The notes beneath the pieces are model-generated. The model worked only from the letters and a program-made list of their open reading frames with translations. It was not told the DNA's origin and searched no databases. Shown here one piece after another: positions 27,477 through 35,721 of a stretch of DNA of 48,956 nt. Origin of the DNA: Legionella maioricensis (GTDB taxonomy: Bacteria > Pseudomonadota > Gammaproteobacteria > Legionellales > Legionellaceae); contig NZ_JAJKBJ010000023.1 of the NCBI RefSeq assembly GCF_023618015.1, positions 1 to 48,956 of the forward strand. The letters run 5' to 3'. Numbering within the stretch: the stretch's first letter is position 1; each line of letters starts with the position of its first letter. Made by a program: the position numbers and the translations under genes.

Positions 27477-28607
27477 TTAAGAGAATTTTGCAATTGCTTC
27501 TATTGCGTAGGATTGTTGATTATTGCTCGTACTTACGCCATTTTTATTGATAAAAGAACTTACATTAGAGAAGTCACGCCTTGTTTCCGCCCGTAATTCA
27601 AAATTCTTTAATAGAGCATAACCCACCGTTAGAGTAATTTCATCCCAACGCTGCGCAACACCAGTACGATAACCATCACGATCGTTAAAGAGCTCACCAC
27701 GAAATGAAGTTCGCCATTTATCATTAAATTGATAATTGATATAACCTGCAACTCCTTGCCAAACAGCTTTGGCTATATTACCACTTGGAAGAGCCGCTTT
27801 AGTTTGCAGAGCCCCATCATAATTGACTACAAAACTTAGCTTTTCAGTGGCATTTAAAGTTGCTATTAAATCAATAAGCGTGCGTTGACCTGTAGGACCG
27901 CTAGATGTTCTATCAGCAATGCGCTGTTGGCCTGAATAACCATAAGCAGCTAAAGAAAACATAGGGTTAAACGTATAAGAAGCGCCCAATTCAATAGTTT
28001 TCTGACGACTGGTATCACGGATACTGTCCCAGCCATTATTTATACCACCTATCAATTTAAATTTATCGTTTGCATCATACGAAACTCTTAATCCCGTCAC
28101 GGTAAAAGGCTCTGCATAACCCCAAAGAATAGAACGAGAAAAATTGGTGTCATTGTATGAAAAAATGTTTTCAGCACCAGCTAATTCAATAAAATTGCCC
28201 CCCATAAATGTTAAGGAGTCTACCGCATATTGCAAAAATGCTTGTGGAACTGCTATCCCAAACGTTTGAGTGGTATTATTAGGAAACCAACCATAGGGTG
28301 CAAAAATAATAGGGTCTCTTCCTTCTACAGGAGTAATTAAACCGCCAAATCCTTGTTGTGGTTGATAAGCCATGGTAATACCAGCTTGTTGGAGTGTAAT
28401 TCCATTCGGGTTCGTGTCAAAGACACGATTATATGTGCCACTGGTGAATTTATTACTGTTTTGAAGATAGTTATAAGAACCATCAACATAACCCGAAATT
28501 TTGAAGTCAGAAGGAGTTTTCGCTGTCGTAGTAACTTGTTGCGTTTGGGCTATGGCAACCCCTGGTAATAATAAAATAAACAGGATAAAAGAAATTAACT
28601 TAAACAT
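27477..28607 (-). CDS. outer-membrane beta-barrel porin-like protein
   Basis: The 376-residue protein has a signal peptide (ISFILFILLLPGVAIA, cut before QTQQ) and alternating amphipathic strands ending in a C-terminal aromatic residue pattern (YAIEAIAKFS). The pattern FKISGYVDGSYNYLQ at the mature start and repeated GLRVSYDANDKF/ELGASYTFNP strands fit the outer-membrane beta-barrel group once called OmpL/BBP2-like porins. It should sit in the outer membrane, but the solute is not predictable. It is a single-gene unit with a long upstream region. Confidence 0.82.
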   Translation of the reverse strand: MFKLISFILFILLLPGVAIAQTQQVTTTAKTPSDFKISGYVDGSYNYLQNSNKFTSGTYNRVFDTNPNGITLQQAGITMAYQPQQGFGGLITPVEGRDPIIFAPYGWFPNNTTQTFGIAVPQAFLQYAVDSLTFMGGNFIELAGAENIFSYNDTNFSRSILWGYAEPFTVTGLRVSYDANDKFKLIGGINNGWDSIRDTSRQKTIELGASYTFNPMFSLAAYGYSGQQRIADRTSSGPTGQRTLIDLIATLNATEKLSFVVNYDGALQTKAALPSGNIAKAVWQGVAGYINYQFNDKWRTSFRGELFNDRDGYRTGVAQRWDEITLTVGYALLKNFELRAETRRDFSNVSSFINKNGVSTSNNQQSYAIEAIAKFS

Positions 28608-29225
28608 ATTTAATAATCCTTGTCATAAAAACCTTTGATGCAACAAACAACATTGAAATTAACAAATTAGAATTAATGATAAGCACCTATTTATTTTCGC
28701 ATTAAATTGGGCTTGTAAAACGAAATGCGCCACTTTTATTTTCTATATATTCAACCAATTTGACCTTCATGAACAGCAATGATTTTTTGACCAATTTAAT
28801 CTATTGAGTTTACCTGCCTCTTAATCGATATTTCCTTCTATTACTCTAACCTTCGCCCGCTCTATTTTGGCAACTGTTTACTGCGTTAATAACTTAGAGG
28901 GAAACATAATCATGAAAAATTGTAAGGTTAAGGCCCGTAGCCGTCAGGCTATGGGTGCCGCATTAGTCTATAACTCGCCCCCTTAGCTTGACGGCTATGC
29001 GTCTTGCCCCGGCATTCGTTCTTTATTTTTACAACAATTTTTTCATTTAGATCCTTTGCGGCTTGAGCACATAAGTACTAAAAAACATATACAATATTAT
29101 TTACAGCATTTACTATTTAGGAGATTTATAAGTAGCTCACAATGCAGCAGAAGTCTTCTTGGAGCACTAAGATGCTTTGCAGATTATAGCAATCAAGCCT
29201 AATTACCAGATACAAGGAGAGTAAA
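28608..29225. other. long intergenic region with an inverted repeat
   Basis: The 618 bases between divergent porin and ohr genes are mostly AT-rich. An imperfect inverted repeat, TAGCCGTCAGGCTA (28938-28951) and TAGCTTGACGGCTA (28984-28997), resembles a dispersed repeat. A short frame from ATG 28912 (about 24 residues) overlaps it; a GAGGG lies upstream, but I do not call a gene. The promoters of both flanking genes must be here; none is clear to me. Confidence 0.5.
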
Positions 29226-29669
29226 ATGTCAGCCTACACCATTAAACCTCTTGTTACCGCAACAGCGGTCAATACAGGAGGACGAAACGGTCACTCGGAA
29301 ACGACTGATCATTCTGTCAGTGCAAATTTTTCCGTTCCCAAAGCTATGGGTGGTCCTGGGTTACCCCATACGACCACACCCGAACATCTTTTTGCTGCTG
29401 GTTATGCAGCATGCTTTGGTGGGGCATTAGAATTTGTAGCCAGTCAGCACAAGAAAAAAGTAACAGGTGCAACCGTAACATGCCATGTCTCTGTTGGTCC
29501 TCGTGAAGGCGGCGGGTTTGGCATTGCAGTTAAGATGAATGTTAAAGTTCCCTCTCTTTCTACTGTTGAAGCAAAGGAACTGGTTCAGGAAACGCACGAA
29601 AAAGTCTGCCCCTACAGCCATGCCACACGTGGTAATATCGATTTTGAATTGGAAGTCGAGGGTATGTAA
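29226..29669 (+). CDS. ohr: organic hydroperoxide resistance protein (Ohr)
   Basis: The 147-residue thiol peroxidase of the Ohr/OsmC family reduces organic and fatty-acid peroxides using a Cys pair. The peroxidatic Cys is in YAACFGGALEF and the resolving Cys in KVCPYSHATRGNI, the wording typical of Ohr rather than OsmC. The N-terminal GGRNGHSETTD and the GPREGGGFGI loop are also conserved. AAGGAG lies 7 bases before the ATG. No OhrR repressor gene is next to it; the downstream gene is a convergent LysR regulator. Length is normal. Confidence 0.95.
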   Translation: MSAYTIKPLVTATAVNTGGRNGHSETTDHSVSANFSVPKAMGGPGLPHTTTPEHLFAAGYAACFGGALEFVASQHKKKVTGATVTCHVSVGPREGGGFGIAVKMNVKVPSLSTVEAKELVQETHEKVCPYSHATRGNIDFELEVEGM

Positions 29670-29736
29670 TATCCGTCGAATAAGCACCAGCAGGCTAATT
29701 AGACACCGCTATCTTGATCCGTTCGCCCTGAATGGA

Positions 29737-30690
29737 TCAAGGTGACATCTGGGTTCTTTGTCCAGGGCTGGCGTTAAGCTTAATATTGGTACAATTATTA
29801 ATTAGTTCTTCGGCTACAAAATCAATAAAAGATCGTATGGCTGGAACCAAACCTCGACGAGAGGGATAGATTATATAAAGGCTTGCCATAGGTAATGACC
29901 ATTCTGTCAATACAGGAACTAATAACCCGGAATCTATTTCTTTACGACAAATTTCTTGGGGCATCATGGTGATACCCAGATGTGACAGTGCCGCTTGTTT
30001 AAGAATAATCCACTCATTGCTTTCTAAAATGGGTTGAAAATTAACCGTGATTTGACGACCGTCAGTATGAGTTAAAGAAAATTGATTACTTCCCTCATGG
30101 CGTGTTTTAGCAAAACAAGGAAAATTGACCAAATCTTGTGGTGTTTGAGGCCTGCCATGATGACTTAGATAAGTGGGGCTGGCAAGCAACGAGCTAGAAC
30201 TAAGCCCTAGTTTACGTACTACTAAAGTCGAATCTTCAAAGGCATTAGCTTGAAAACGAATCGCGACATCAAACCCTTCTTGAATCAGATCCACAGAACG
30301 ATCCGTGGCATTTAATACAATACTGACTTCCTGATATTGTTGCATAAACCTGGTGATAATATCGGCAAAAGTCGATTGTGCAAACAATGCAGGACAGGTG
30401 ACACGAATACGCCCTCGCGGTTTACTTTGTACCAGTTCCGCTGCCTCTTGCGCAGATTGAGCCTCATTAACCATAGCTTTGCAATGTTGATAAAAAATTT
30501 TTCCGATATCAGTCAAAGTAAGTTTTCTTGTGGAGCGTTGTAATAACCTTACCCCTAAACGAGTCTCTAAATCACTAATGCGCCGACTGATTTTTGATTT
30601 GGTAATACCGACACTCTGCCCTGCTTTAGTAAAGCTTTTTTGCTCCACAACCAAGCAAAAAAAATACAAATCATTGAGATCAGGTAACAT
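29737..30690 (-). CDS. LysR-family transcription regulator
   Basis: The 317-residue protein has an N-terminal winged helix-turn-helix (FTKAGQSVGITKSKISRRISDLE, residues about 19-41) and a C-terminal periplasmic-binding-like effector domain (GRIRVTCPALFAQSTFAD onward). It is divergent from azoR-pirin with 147 bases between them, the usual arrangement for a LysR regulator and its target. Candidate LysR binding repeats are present there. The inducer is likely an electrophile or quinone given the target, but that is inference. The C-terminal about 20 residues are longer and unstructured. Confidence 0.92.
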   Translation of the reverse strand: MLPDLNDLYFFCLVVEQKSFTKAGQSVGITKSKISRRISDLETRLGVRLLQRSTRKLTLTDIGKIFYQHCKAMVNEAQSAQEAAELVQSKPRGRIRVTCPALFAQSTFADIITRFMQQYQEVSIVLNATDRSVDLIQEGFDVAIRFQANAFEDSTLVVRKLGLSSSSLLASPTYLSHHGRPQTPQDLVNFPCFAKTRHEGSNQFSLTHTDGRQITVNFQPILESNEWIILKQAALSHLGITMMPQEICRKEIDSGLLVPVLTEWSLPMASLYIIYPSRRGLVPAIRSFIDFVAEELINNCTNIKLNASPGQRTQMSP

Positions 30691-30731
30691 TCTATTCCCA
30701 GAGATGAATTGAGTTATCTATTAATAATAGC

Positions 30732-30824
30732 ATTTATTAGTTCCAATAATAGGACAATGAATCATAACAATACCATCTTATCATTTATTGTTCTCATACT
30801 ATGATAATAATAGAACTAATAAAT
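30732..30824. promoter_or_regulatory. LysR-azoR control region with inverted repeats
   Basis: ATTTATTAGTTC (30732-30743) and its exact complement GAACTAATAAAT (30813-30824) form a 12-base inverted repeat. An inner copy ATTTATTGTTC (30783-30793) pairs with the same right arm with a 19-base centre. Such paired sites are expected for a LysR activator/repressor controlling both genes. Confidence 0.55.
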
Positions 30825-30837
30825 AAGGAATAATGAA

Positions 30838-31458
30838 ATGAAATTATTAGCTATTGACTCAAGTATATTAACTAATACCTCTGTTTCACGACAGTTAACC
30901 CAGAGTTTTGTTACTCTCTGGCAAAAAACTCATCCTGAAACGGAAGTAGTTTATCGTGATTTACACGCCCAGCCTATTAATCATTTATCACAAAAAATTT
31001 TAGCTGCTAATGCGGCCCCATCTTCACAACTTTCAGCAGAAATAAGAGAGGAAATTAATTTATCACAGCAATTAATCTCCGAATTATTAAGTGCGTCTGT
31101 ACTGGTGATTGGAGCTCCGATGTATAATTTCTCTGTTCCTTCTCAATTAAAGTCCTGGATTGATCGCATTGTTGTTGCGGGAAAAACCTTTAAATATGTG
31201 GATGGTAAGGTACAAGGATTAGCAACAGGAAAAAAAGCTTATATCTTATCAAGCCGTGGTGGTTTTTATAATGCCGAACCGATGCTAAGTCTTGAGCATC
31301 AGGAACGTTATTTAACTTCAATTTTAAATTTTATTGGAATATATGATATTACCGTTATTCGCGCAGAAGGGGTGAATTTAGGTGAAGAGATTCGCGCTCA
31401 AGCCCTACAGCAAGCAGAAACAAAGATAAAACAATTATTACAATTTCAAGTGGCATAA
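30838..31458 (+). CDS. azoR: FMN-dependent NADH-azoreductase/quinone reductase
   Basis: The 206-residue flavodoxin-fold enzyme reduces azo dyes and quinones with NADH. Family marks include the start MKLLAIDSSILTNTSVSRQL (phosphate loop), GAPMYNFSVPSQLKSWIDR for FMN binding, and LSSRGGFY. The length matches AzoR. AAGGA lies 9 bases before the ATG. It is followed 10 bases later by the pirin gene, so the pair is an operon, and the divergent LysR regulator probably controls it. Its likely biological job is protection against quinones or electrophiles. Confidence 0.95.
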   Translation: MKLLAIDSSILTNTSVSRQLTQSFVTLWQKTHPETEVVYRDLHAQPINHLSQKILAANAAPSSQLSAEIREEINLSQQLISELLSASVLVIGAPMYNFSVPSQLKSWIDRIVVAGKTFKYVDGKVQGLATGKKAYILSSRGGFYNAEPMLSLEHQERYLTSILNFIGIYDITVIRAEGVNLGEEIRAQALQQAETKIKQLLQFQVA

Positions 31459-31468
31459 TTAGGAGTCA

Positions 31469-32350
31469 ATGATGAATTCATATCGTGAGCTCGAAACTAT
31501 TTATAAAGCAACTCCTACTCATATGGTAGGAGACGGTTTTCGAGTCATTAATTTCATTCCTGGCAATAATGAATTGGCAAAACGATTAAATCCTTTTGTC
31601 TTATTAGATTATAATCCTTCATTTTATTTTCCCCCAACCGATAGTCCTTTTGGTGTAGGCCCGCATCCACATCGTGGTTTTGAAACGGTTACTATTGCCT
31701 ATAAAGGAGCGATAGCTCATCACGATAGTGTTGGAAATCACGGAATCATAGAGGCTGGAGATGTTCAATGGATGACCGCAGGGGCAGGAATCTTACATAA
31801 AGAATACCATGCTCCACACTTCGCTAAACAAGGCGGATTACTGCAAATGGTACAATTGTGGGTCAATTTACCGCGACTCTATAAAAGTGCTCCCCCGGCT
31901 TATCAAGCATTAACACAGCAACAAATGGGGACTTATAATTTTCCAAATCAACAAGGTTTATTAAAGATTATTGCTGGCGATTATTACGGTGTCCATGGCC
32001 CTGCAAACACTTTTTCGCCTATCAATTTATTTGATATGCGTTTGGTTTCTCATGGTGAAGCTATTTTGGAATTACCTGGCGATCATAATGTGGCTATCTT
32101 GGTGCTTGAAGGAGAAATTACTATTAACCAAAAACAAAGTGCACATGACAGCCAATTACTTGTTTTTGAACTCAGTCCTGGAAAAATCAAGATAAATAGC
32201 GAAGGGAAAAATGCTGTTCTGTTGGTATTGAGTGCTGAACCCTTGCTAGAACCTATAGCACATTATGGGCCATTTGTTATGAATACCCGTGACGAATTGC
32301 AGCAAGCTTTTAATGATTTTTATCAAGGAAAATTCGGTTATCTTGAATAA
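31469..32350 (+). CDS. pirin-family protein
   Basis: The 293-residue cupin protein has the pirin N-terminal metal site (GPHPHRGFETVT with a third His in GAIAHHDSVGNHG) and the downstream Glu/His motif in GILHKEYHA. A pirin C-terminal domain follows. Bacterial pirins can act as quercetin dioxygenases or bind metabolic enzymes; the exact role is unknown. GGAG lies 7 bases before the ATG, and the gene is 10 bases behind azoR. A weak hairpin (GCATTG-TTA-CAATGC) follows the stop but has no T-run. Confidence 0.93.
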   Translation: MMNSYRELETIYKATPTHMVGDGFRVINFIPGNNELAKRLNPFVLLDYNPSFYFPPTDSPFGVGPHPHRGFETVTIAYKGAIAHHDSVGNHGIIEAGDVQWMTAGAGILHKEYHAPHFAKQGGLLQMVQLWVNLPRLYKSAPPAYQALTQQQMGTYNFPNQQGLLKIIAGDYYGVHGPANTFSPINLFDMRLVSHGEAILELPGDHNVAILVLEGEITINQKQSAHDSQLLVFELSPGKIKINSEGKNAVLLVLSAEPLLEPIAHYGPFVMNTRDELQQAFNDFYQGKFGYLE

Positions 32351-32531
32351 AAAAAACCGGCATTGTTACAATGCACGGCTAAATAATCGAGAAAAAACAG
32401 CACATTCCCTAGGCTTGATGGTCAACATTGATAACAAAAACGTATAATTTGTGAATTGTGAAGAAAACATTTGCATTTAACTCAATATTTGGATTAATCT
32501 AAAAATGACTCACAAGGAAAAGGAGATCATC

Positions 32532-32882
32532 ATGGGTAAAAATGCTCGTCAAAAAAATGGAAATAATAAAGTAAAACAACCTTATTCCAATCAGGAATCA
32601 CAACTTTTTTTTAATCAAAGACAAATAACCCCACCATCAGAAACACAGGAAGTACAAAGAACACAGGAAATACAACAACCGGTTCAAGCAATAAGCTTGC
32701 ATACTACTACTGACTTTTTATTAGCGGCCATTCTGGAAGAATTAAGAACTCAGAATTTAATTGAGCTGATGAAATTAAAAACGCAACAAGAACACGAGCA
32801 AGAGGAATTACAGGCTGCAGAAAAAATGCAAGAACAAGACAACGCCCGATTCGAGGAAATCCGACATTCAATGTATATGTGA
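32532..32882 (+). CDS. small coiled-coil hypothetical protein
   Basis: The 116-residue protein is very polar, with a Gln-rich N-terminal part (SNQESQLFFNQRQ) and a C-terminal helical coiled-coil-like part (LMKLKTQQEHEQEELQAAE). I start at ATG 32532 because AGGAG lies 7 bases upstream; the open frame reaches back to ATG 32505, but that would place the ribosome site inside the gene. A clear terminator follows. The family is unknown, and there is no signal peptide. Confidence 0.65.
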   Translation: MGKNARQKNGNNKVKQPYSNQESQLFFNQRQITPPSETQEVQRTQEIQQPVQAISLHTTTDFLLAAILEELRTQNLIELMKLKTQQEHEQEELQAAEKMQEQDNARFEEIRHSMYM

Positions 32883-32901
32883 TTTAATTGTCCCCTCTTC
32901 C

Positions 32902-32938
32902 AAGCCAATTTACAGAGTACTTGTTAATTGGCTTTTTT
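32902..32938 (+). terminator. intrinsic terminator
   Basis: AAGCCAATT and AATTGGCTT form a perfect 9-base stem around a 15-base loop, then TTTT. It lies 19 bases after the small coiled-coil gene. Confidence 0.75.
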
Positions 32939-33085
32939 ATTTGCGTAGCAACTGCCTTGCATAAGATTCCTTGTTGGGTCGCGACTCAACCTACTTGATT
33001 GAAGAAGCGAAGACTCATCGATTTATCAGTTATATCCCAGCGTTTTCTACGCAAAAAAAATGTATTGATTATGCCTATAAAATAC

Positions 33086-33116
33086 TTGACCCTATTGTTG
33101 CTATATACCTTACCTT
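33086..33116 (+). promoter_or_regulatory. MerR-type promoter
   Basis: TTGACC (33086-33091), a 19-base spacer and TACCTT (33111-33116) precede the MerR gene. A long 19-base spacer is the hallmark of promoters twisted open by MerR proteins, so autoregulation is likely. Confidence 0.55.
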
Positions 33117-33137
33117 TGTATTTAAGGAGGAAACACG

Positions 33138-34085
33138 ATGACTCAATGGTTCGTAAAAGATCTAAGTAAATTAACCGGCATTACCGTACAAACCCTGCAT
33201 CACTATGACCGCATACAATTACTCAAGCCTTCTTTACGCCTTGCTAATGGATATCGTGTTTACTCTGAAAAGGATTTATTGAAACTACAACAGATCATTG
33301 CTTTGAAGTTTTTCGGTTTTGAGTTATCACAAATTAAAACCTTACTTTCCGAAGAAAAAGGTGCACTCGAGCATTTTAGCAACCAAGTACGGGTGCTGGA
33401 GCAAAAAGCAAACGCTTTTCTCGAAGGAGCAAAAACGCTGAGAAGCATTATCAACGTCGTTGATGACAATCAATCCATTCCGTGGGAAACCATTATTCAA
33501 CTCATAGAGGTATATCGCATGACGGAAAATCTGGAACACAGTTGGGTTAAAGAAATATTCTCGCCCGATGAATTGAAACAGTATGTTGAATTCGAAAAAG
33601 AAATGAAAGCGAATAAAACGCCTGAGCAAAAAGCTGCTTTTGAAAAACAGTGGCATCTGTTATTGAATGAGCTTATCAATAATCTTAAAGAAGATCCTAC
33701 CTCCCAAACAGGTATTCATTTAGGAAAGAAGTATATGGATTGGGTTAATGGAATTTATGGCAAAAAATACGCTCATCTTAGGACAAAAAAGTGGGAGAAA
33801 GGATTTGGAGAGGGAAAAGGCCTTGACGATATAGGACTAACACCTGAGCTGATATCCTGGTTAGAAAAAGCCACGGACGCTTACTGGAGAGATCGGCTTT
33901 ATAGCATTCTTGAACAAGTTGGCAAAGCGCCCTCTTCTACCGTTTTATCACTTTGGAACGATGCATTAGATGATATGTACGGTGAAGAAACTTCACGTAA
34001 AAAAATCATTTATGAAATGGCTTTAAATGATGAAAAGGTTAGCCTTGAGGCCAAGGCCTGGCTGAAAAATTTATTAGCCGCTTAG
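33138..34085 (+). CDS. MerR-family regulator with TipAS domain
   Basis: The 315-residue regulator has a MerR DNA-binding N terminus (FVKDLSKLTGITVQTLHHYDRIQLLKPS, HTH then wing) and a coiled-coil linker. A C-terminal TipAS-like domain follows (about 150-250), with the usual FEKQWHLLLNELINNLKEDP pattern and WVNGIYGKKYAHL. TipA proteins bind thiopeptide antibiotics or other small molecules and activate genes. AAGGAGG lies 7 bases before the ATG. No transporter or other obvious target is next to it, so it may control itself or distant genes. Confidence 0.93.
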   Translation: MTQWFVKDLSKLTGITVQTLHHYDRIQLLKPSLRLANGYRVYSEKDLLKLQQIIALKFFGFELSQIKTLLSEEKGALEHFSNQVRVLEQKANAFLEGAKTLRSIINVVDDNQSIPWETIIQLIEVYRMTENLEHSWVKEIFSPDELKQYVEFEKEMKANKTPEQKAAFEKQWHLLLNELINNLKEDPTSQTGIHLGKKYMDWVNGIYGKKYAHLRTKKWEKGFGEGKGLDDIGLTPELISWLEKATDAYWRDRLYSILEQVGKAPSSTVLSLWNDALDDMYGEETSRKKIIYEMALNDEKVSLEAKAWLKNLLAA

Positions 34086-34109
34086 GCTAAACCAAATTAG
34101 ATCATTGCC

Positions 34110-34195
34110 CTCCCCGCGCCGGCGGGAATCCATTCCTGTTTTAGTACAAAGCTAATGCAAAGATGGATCCCTCCCTACGCGGGAATGACACATTT
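34110..34195. repeat. dispersed REP-like repeat
   Basis: CCCGCGCCGGCGGGAATCCA near 34114-34133 faces TGGATCCCTCCCTACGCGGG at 34173-34192 as imperfect inverted arms. It shares words with the repeat at 194-246. It lies just after the MerR gene. Confidence 0.5.
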
Positions 34196-34349
34196 TCAGG
34201 TAACTTGTTTGCAGTTAAACAACAAAAATCCTTTACCTGACGACTATGGGCCACGCCCCAACCGACTTACTGATAATTGTTAACCATATGATTGTTATTT
34301 TGTTTTTATTGACTGACATTTATTATTCGCGTATAAATCATAATCCGTT

Positions 34350-34381
34350 AGTTCTAAGTTCAAATCCTGGTGGCTCCACCA
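34350..34381 (+). other. tRNA/tmRNA 3' end remnant (possible att site)
   Basis: AGTTCTAAGTTCAAATCC followed by TGGTGGCTCCACCA has the T-loop TTCAAAT and a 3' CCA end like a tRNA or tmRNA. The T-stem pairs poorly and no 5' half is present. It could be an attachment-site remnant from an integrated element that used a tRNA or ssrA gene. The rest of 34086-34562 holds only the repeat above and AT-rich sequence. Confidence 0.35.
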
Positions 34382-34562
34382 GATAAATCAGCGCTTGCAC
34401 GGATTTTTCGAAATACTGAAGTGTTCATGTAGACGCAATGTAAACTGATTATAAGGAAATAGGCTTTTCCATCGCTTGGAACGTATTAAATCAAGAATAT
34501 AAAAAACCGGGAGATGGATTTAGAACAGTAGACTATTAAGTTACTGGTATTAAGGATGATGA

Positions 34563-35714
34563 ATGAATGATTTAATTTTAAAGCGCCTCGCTGTTTTGAA
34601 CCTGTCATTGTCGTTGATGGCAATTGTCCCTAAAATTTCTTTTGCTCAAGCTATTTACGGCCTTGATAAGGCTAGCCATTTTAATACAACCCACCATGGG
34701 CCTTTTTCCATATATGCCGGAGCGTTTCGATCGGAACATTCTGCTAACCAATTAAGAGATAAAATAGCCGCACGCATTCATTACCCCGTTCGAGTTATTG
34801 CTACTGGTCAATTACACGCGGTTGTGATTGGCCCCCTACCTTCACCTCAAGTGGTGCGGGCCGCAGGAAACTCGTTGACAAGCACTGTGGCTTTAAAGCC
34901 GAATAAATTAAATAGAATAGCCAGAGTCTCTCATGAACAGCCTAAGCAGAATATAACCTCATCGCCATCCAGGGCGACTCCCCCCAAAGTCAGTTTGCTG
35001 CCGCCTGCCAATTCCTTAGCAAACGGGATAAGTGCTACTGTATTGATCGGTGGTAGTTCTTATACTTTGGATAAACAGCAACAAGTGTTTTTCCCAGCGG
35101 AAACATTTAGAACGGATTCCTTTGAAGTAGATGGAAATAAAATCAATTTTGCCTCTGCGATCGGTATCGCATACGAGAAAATCCTTGAGTCAGATAAGAA
35201 CAAGCCCTGGAATATACTGCAGAGTATCTCTTTAGGTGTGAATGCTTATTACAATGAAAGCTCGCGAAATGGTTCGGTATATGAATATAGTTTACCGGAT
35301 TTTAATAACGCCACATATGACATGAAAGTTAAAAGTTACCGGGTCATGTTGGATACCGAATGGGTTTTACATTCTTTATCCTTCGGGGTTATGCCTTTTG
35401 TTGAAGCCGGTATTGGTGGTGCCCAAAATACACTGCGCTTCCAAAATATACCGCGGCCAAATATTGGTGCTGATGGCGGGTATTATAATCTTTCCAATCA
35501 TGCAAGCACTCACTTTGCTTATGAGCTTGGTGCAGGGCTTAAGATACCTGTGAATAATCATTTTATAGCATCTGCTCGTTACCTGTTTGTCGATACCGGG
35601 AAAGCTGAGAGTGGAATATCAGATAATGGGACAGGAGTACTATTGGCTAGTCCTCTCAAAACCAAGGTTCAATCACAATCCGTATTATTTGGCTTAAGTT
35701 ACTTATTTGGATAA
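34563..35714 (+). CDS. SPOR-domain outer-membrane beta-barrel protein
   Basis: The 383-residue exported protein has a signal peptide (LNLSLSLMAIVPKISFAQA). A SPOR-like domain follows at residues about 46-100 (GPFSIYAGAFRSEHSANQL, VRVIATGQLHAVVIGPL), which in other proteins binds denuded peptidoglycan. After a Pro/Ser linker comes a beta-barrel of OmpA-like size ending in QSVLFGLSYLFG, a typical barrel C terminus. It could anchor the outer membrane to the wall. The next gene starts 7 bases after its stop, so it is co-transcribed with the thaumatin-like gene. I do not recognise a named family. Confidence 0.75.
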   Translation: MNDLILKRLAVLNLSLSLMAIVPKISFAQAIYGLDKASHFNTTHHGPFSIYAGAFRSEHSANQLRDKIAARIHYPVRVIATGQLHAVVIGPLPSPQVVRAAGNSLTSTVALKPNKLNRIARVSHEQPKQNITSSPSRATPPKVSLLPPANSLANGISATVLIGGSSYTLDKQQQVFFPAETFRTDSFEVDGNKINFASAIGIAYEKILESDKNKPWNILQSISLGVNAYYNESSRNGSVYEYSLPDFNNATYDMKVKSYRVMLDTEWVLHSLSFGVMPFVEAGIGGAQNTLRFQNIPRPNIGADGGYYNLSNHASTHFAYELGAGLKIPVNNHFIASARYLFVDTGKAESGISDNGTGVLLASPLKTKVQSQSVLFGLSYLFG

Positions 35715-35721
35715 CTATAAA

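Noticed and set aside
28912..28986. 24-residue small protein after GAGGG
   Set aside because: It lies within a dispersed inverted repeat and has no other support.
32350..32385. terminator after the pirin gene
   Set aside because: The GCATTG/CAATGC stem is short and lacks a following T-run on the plus strand.
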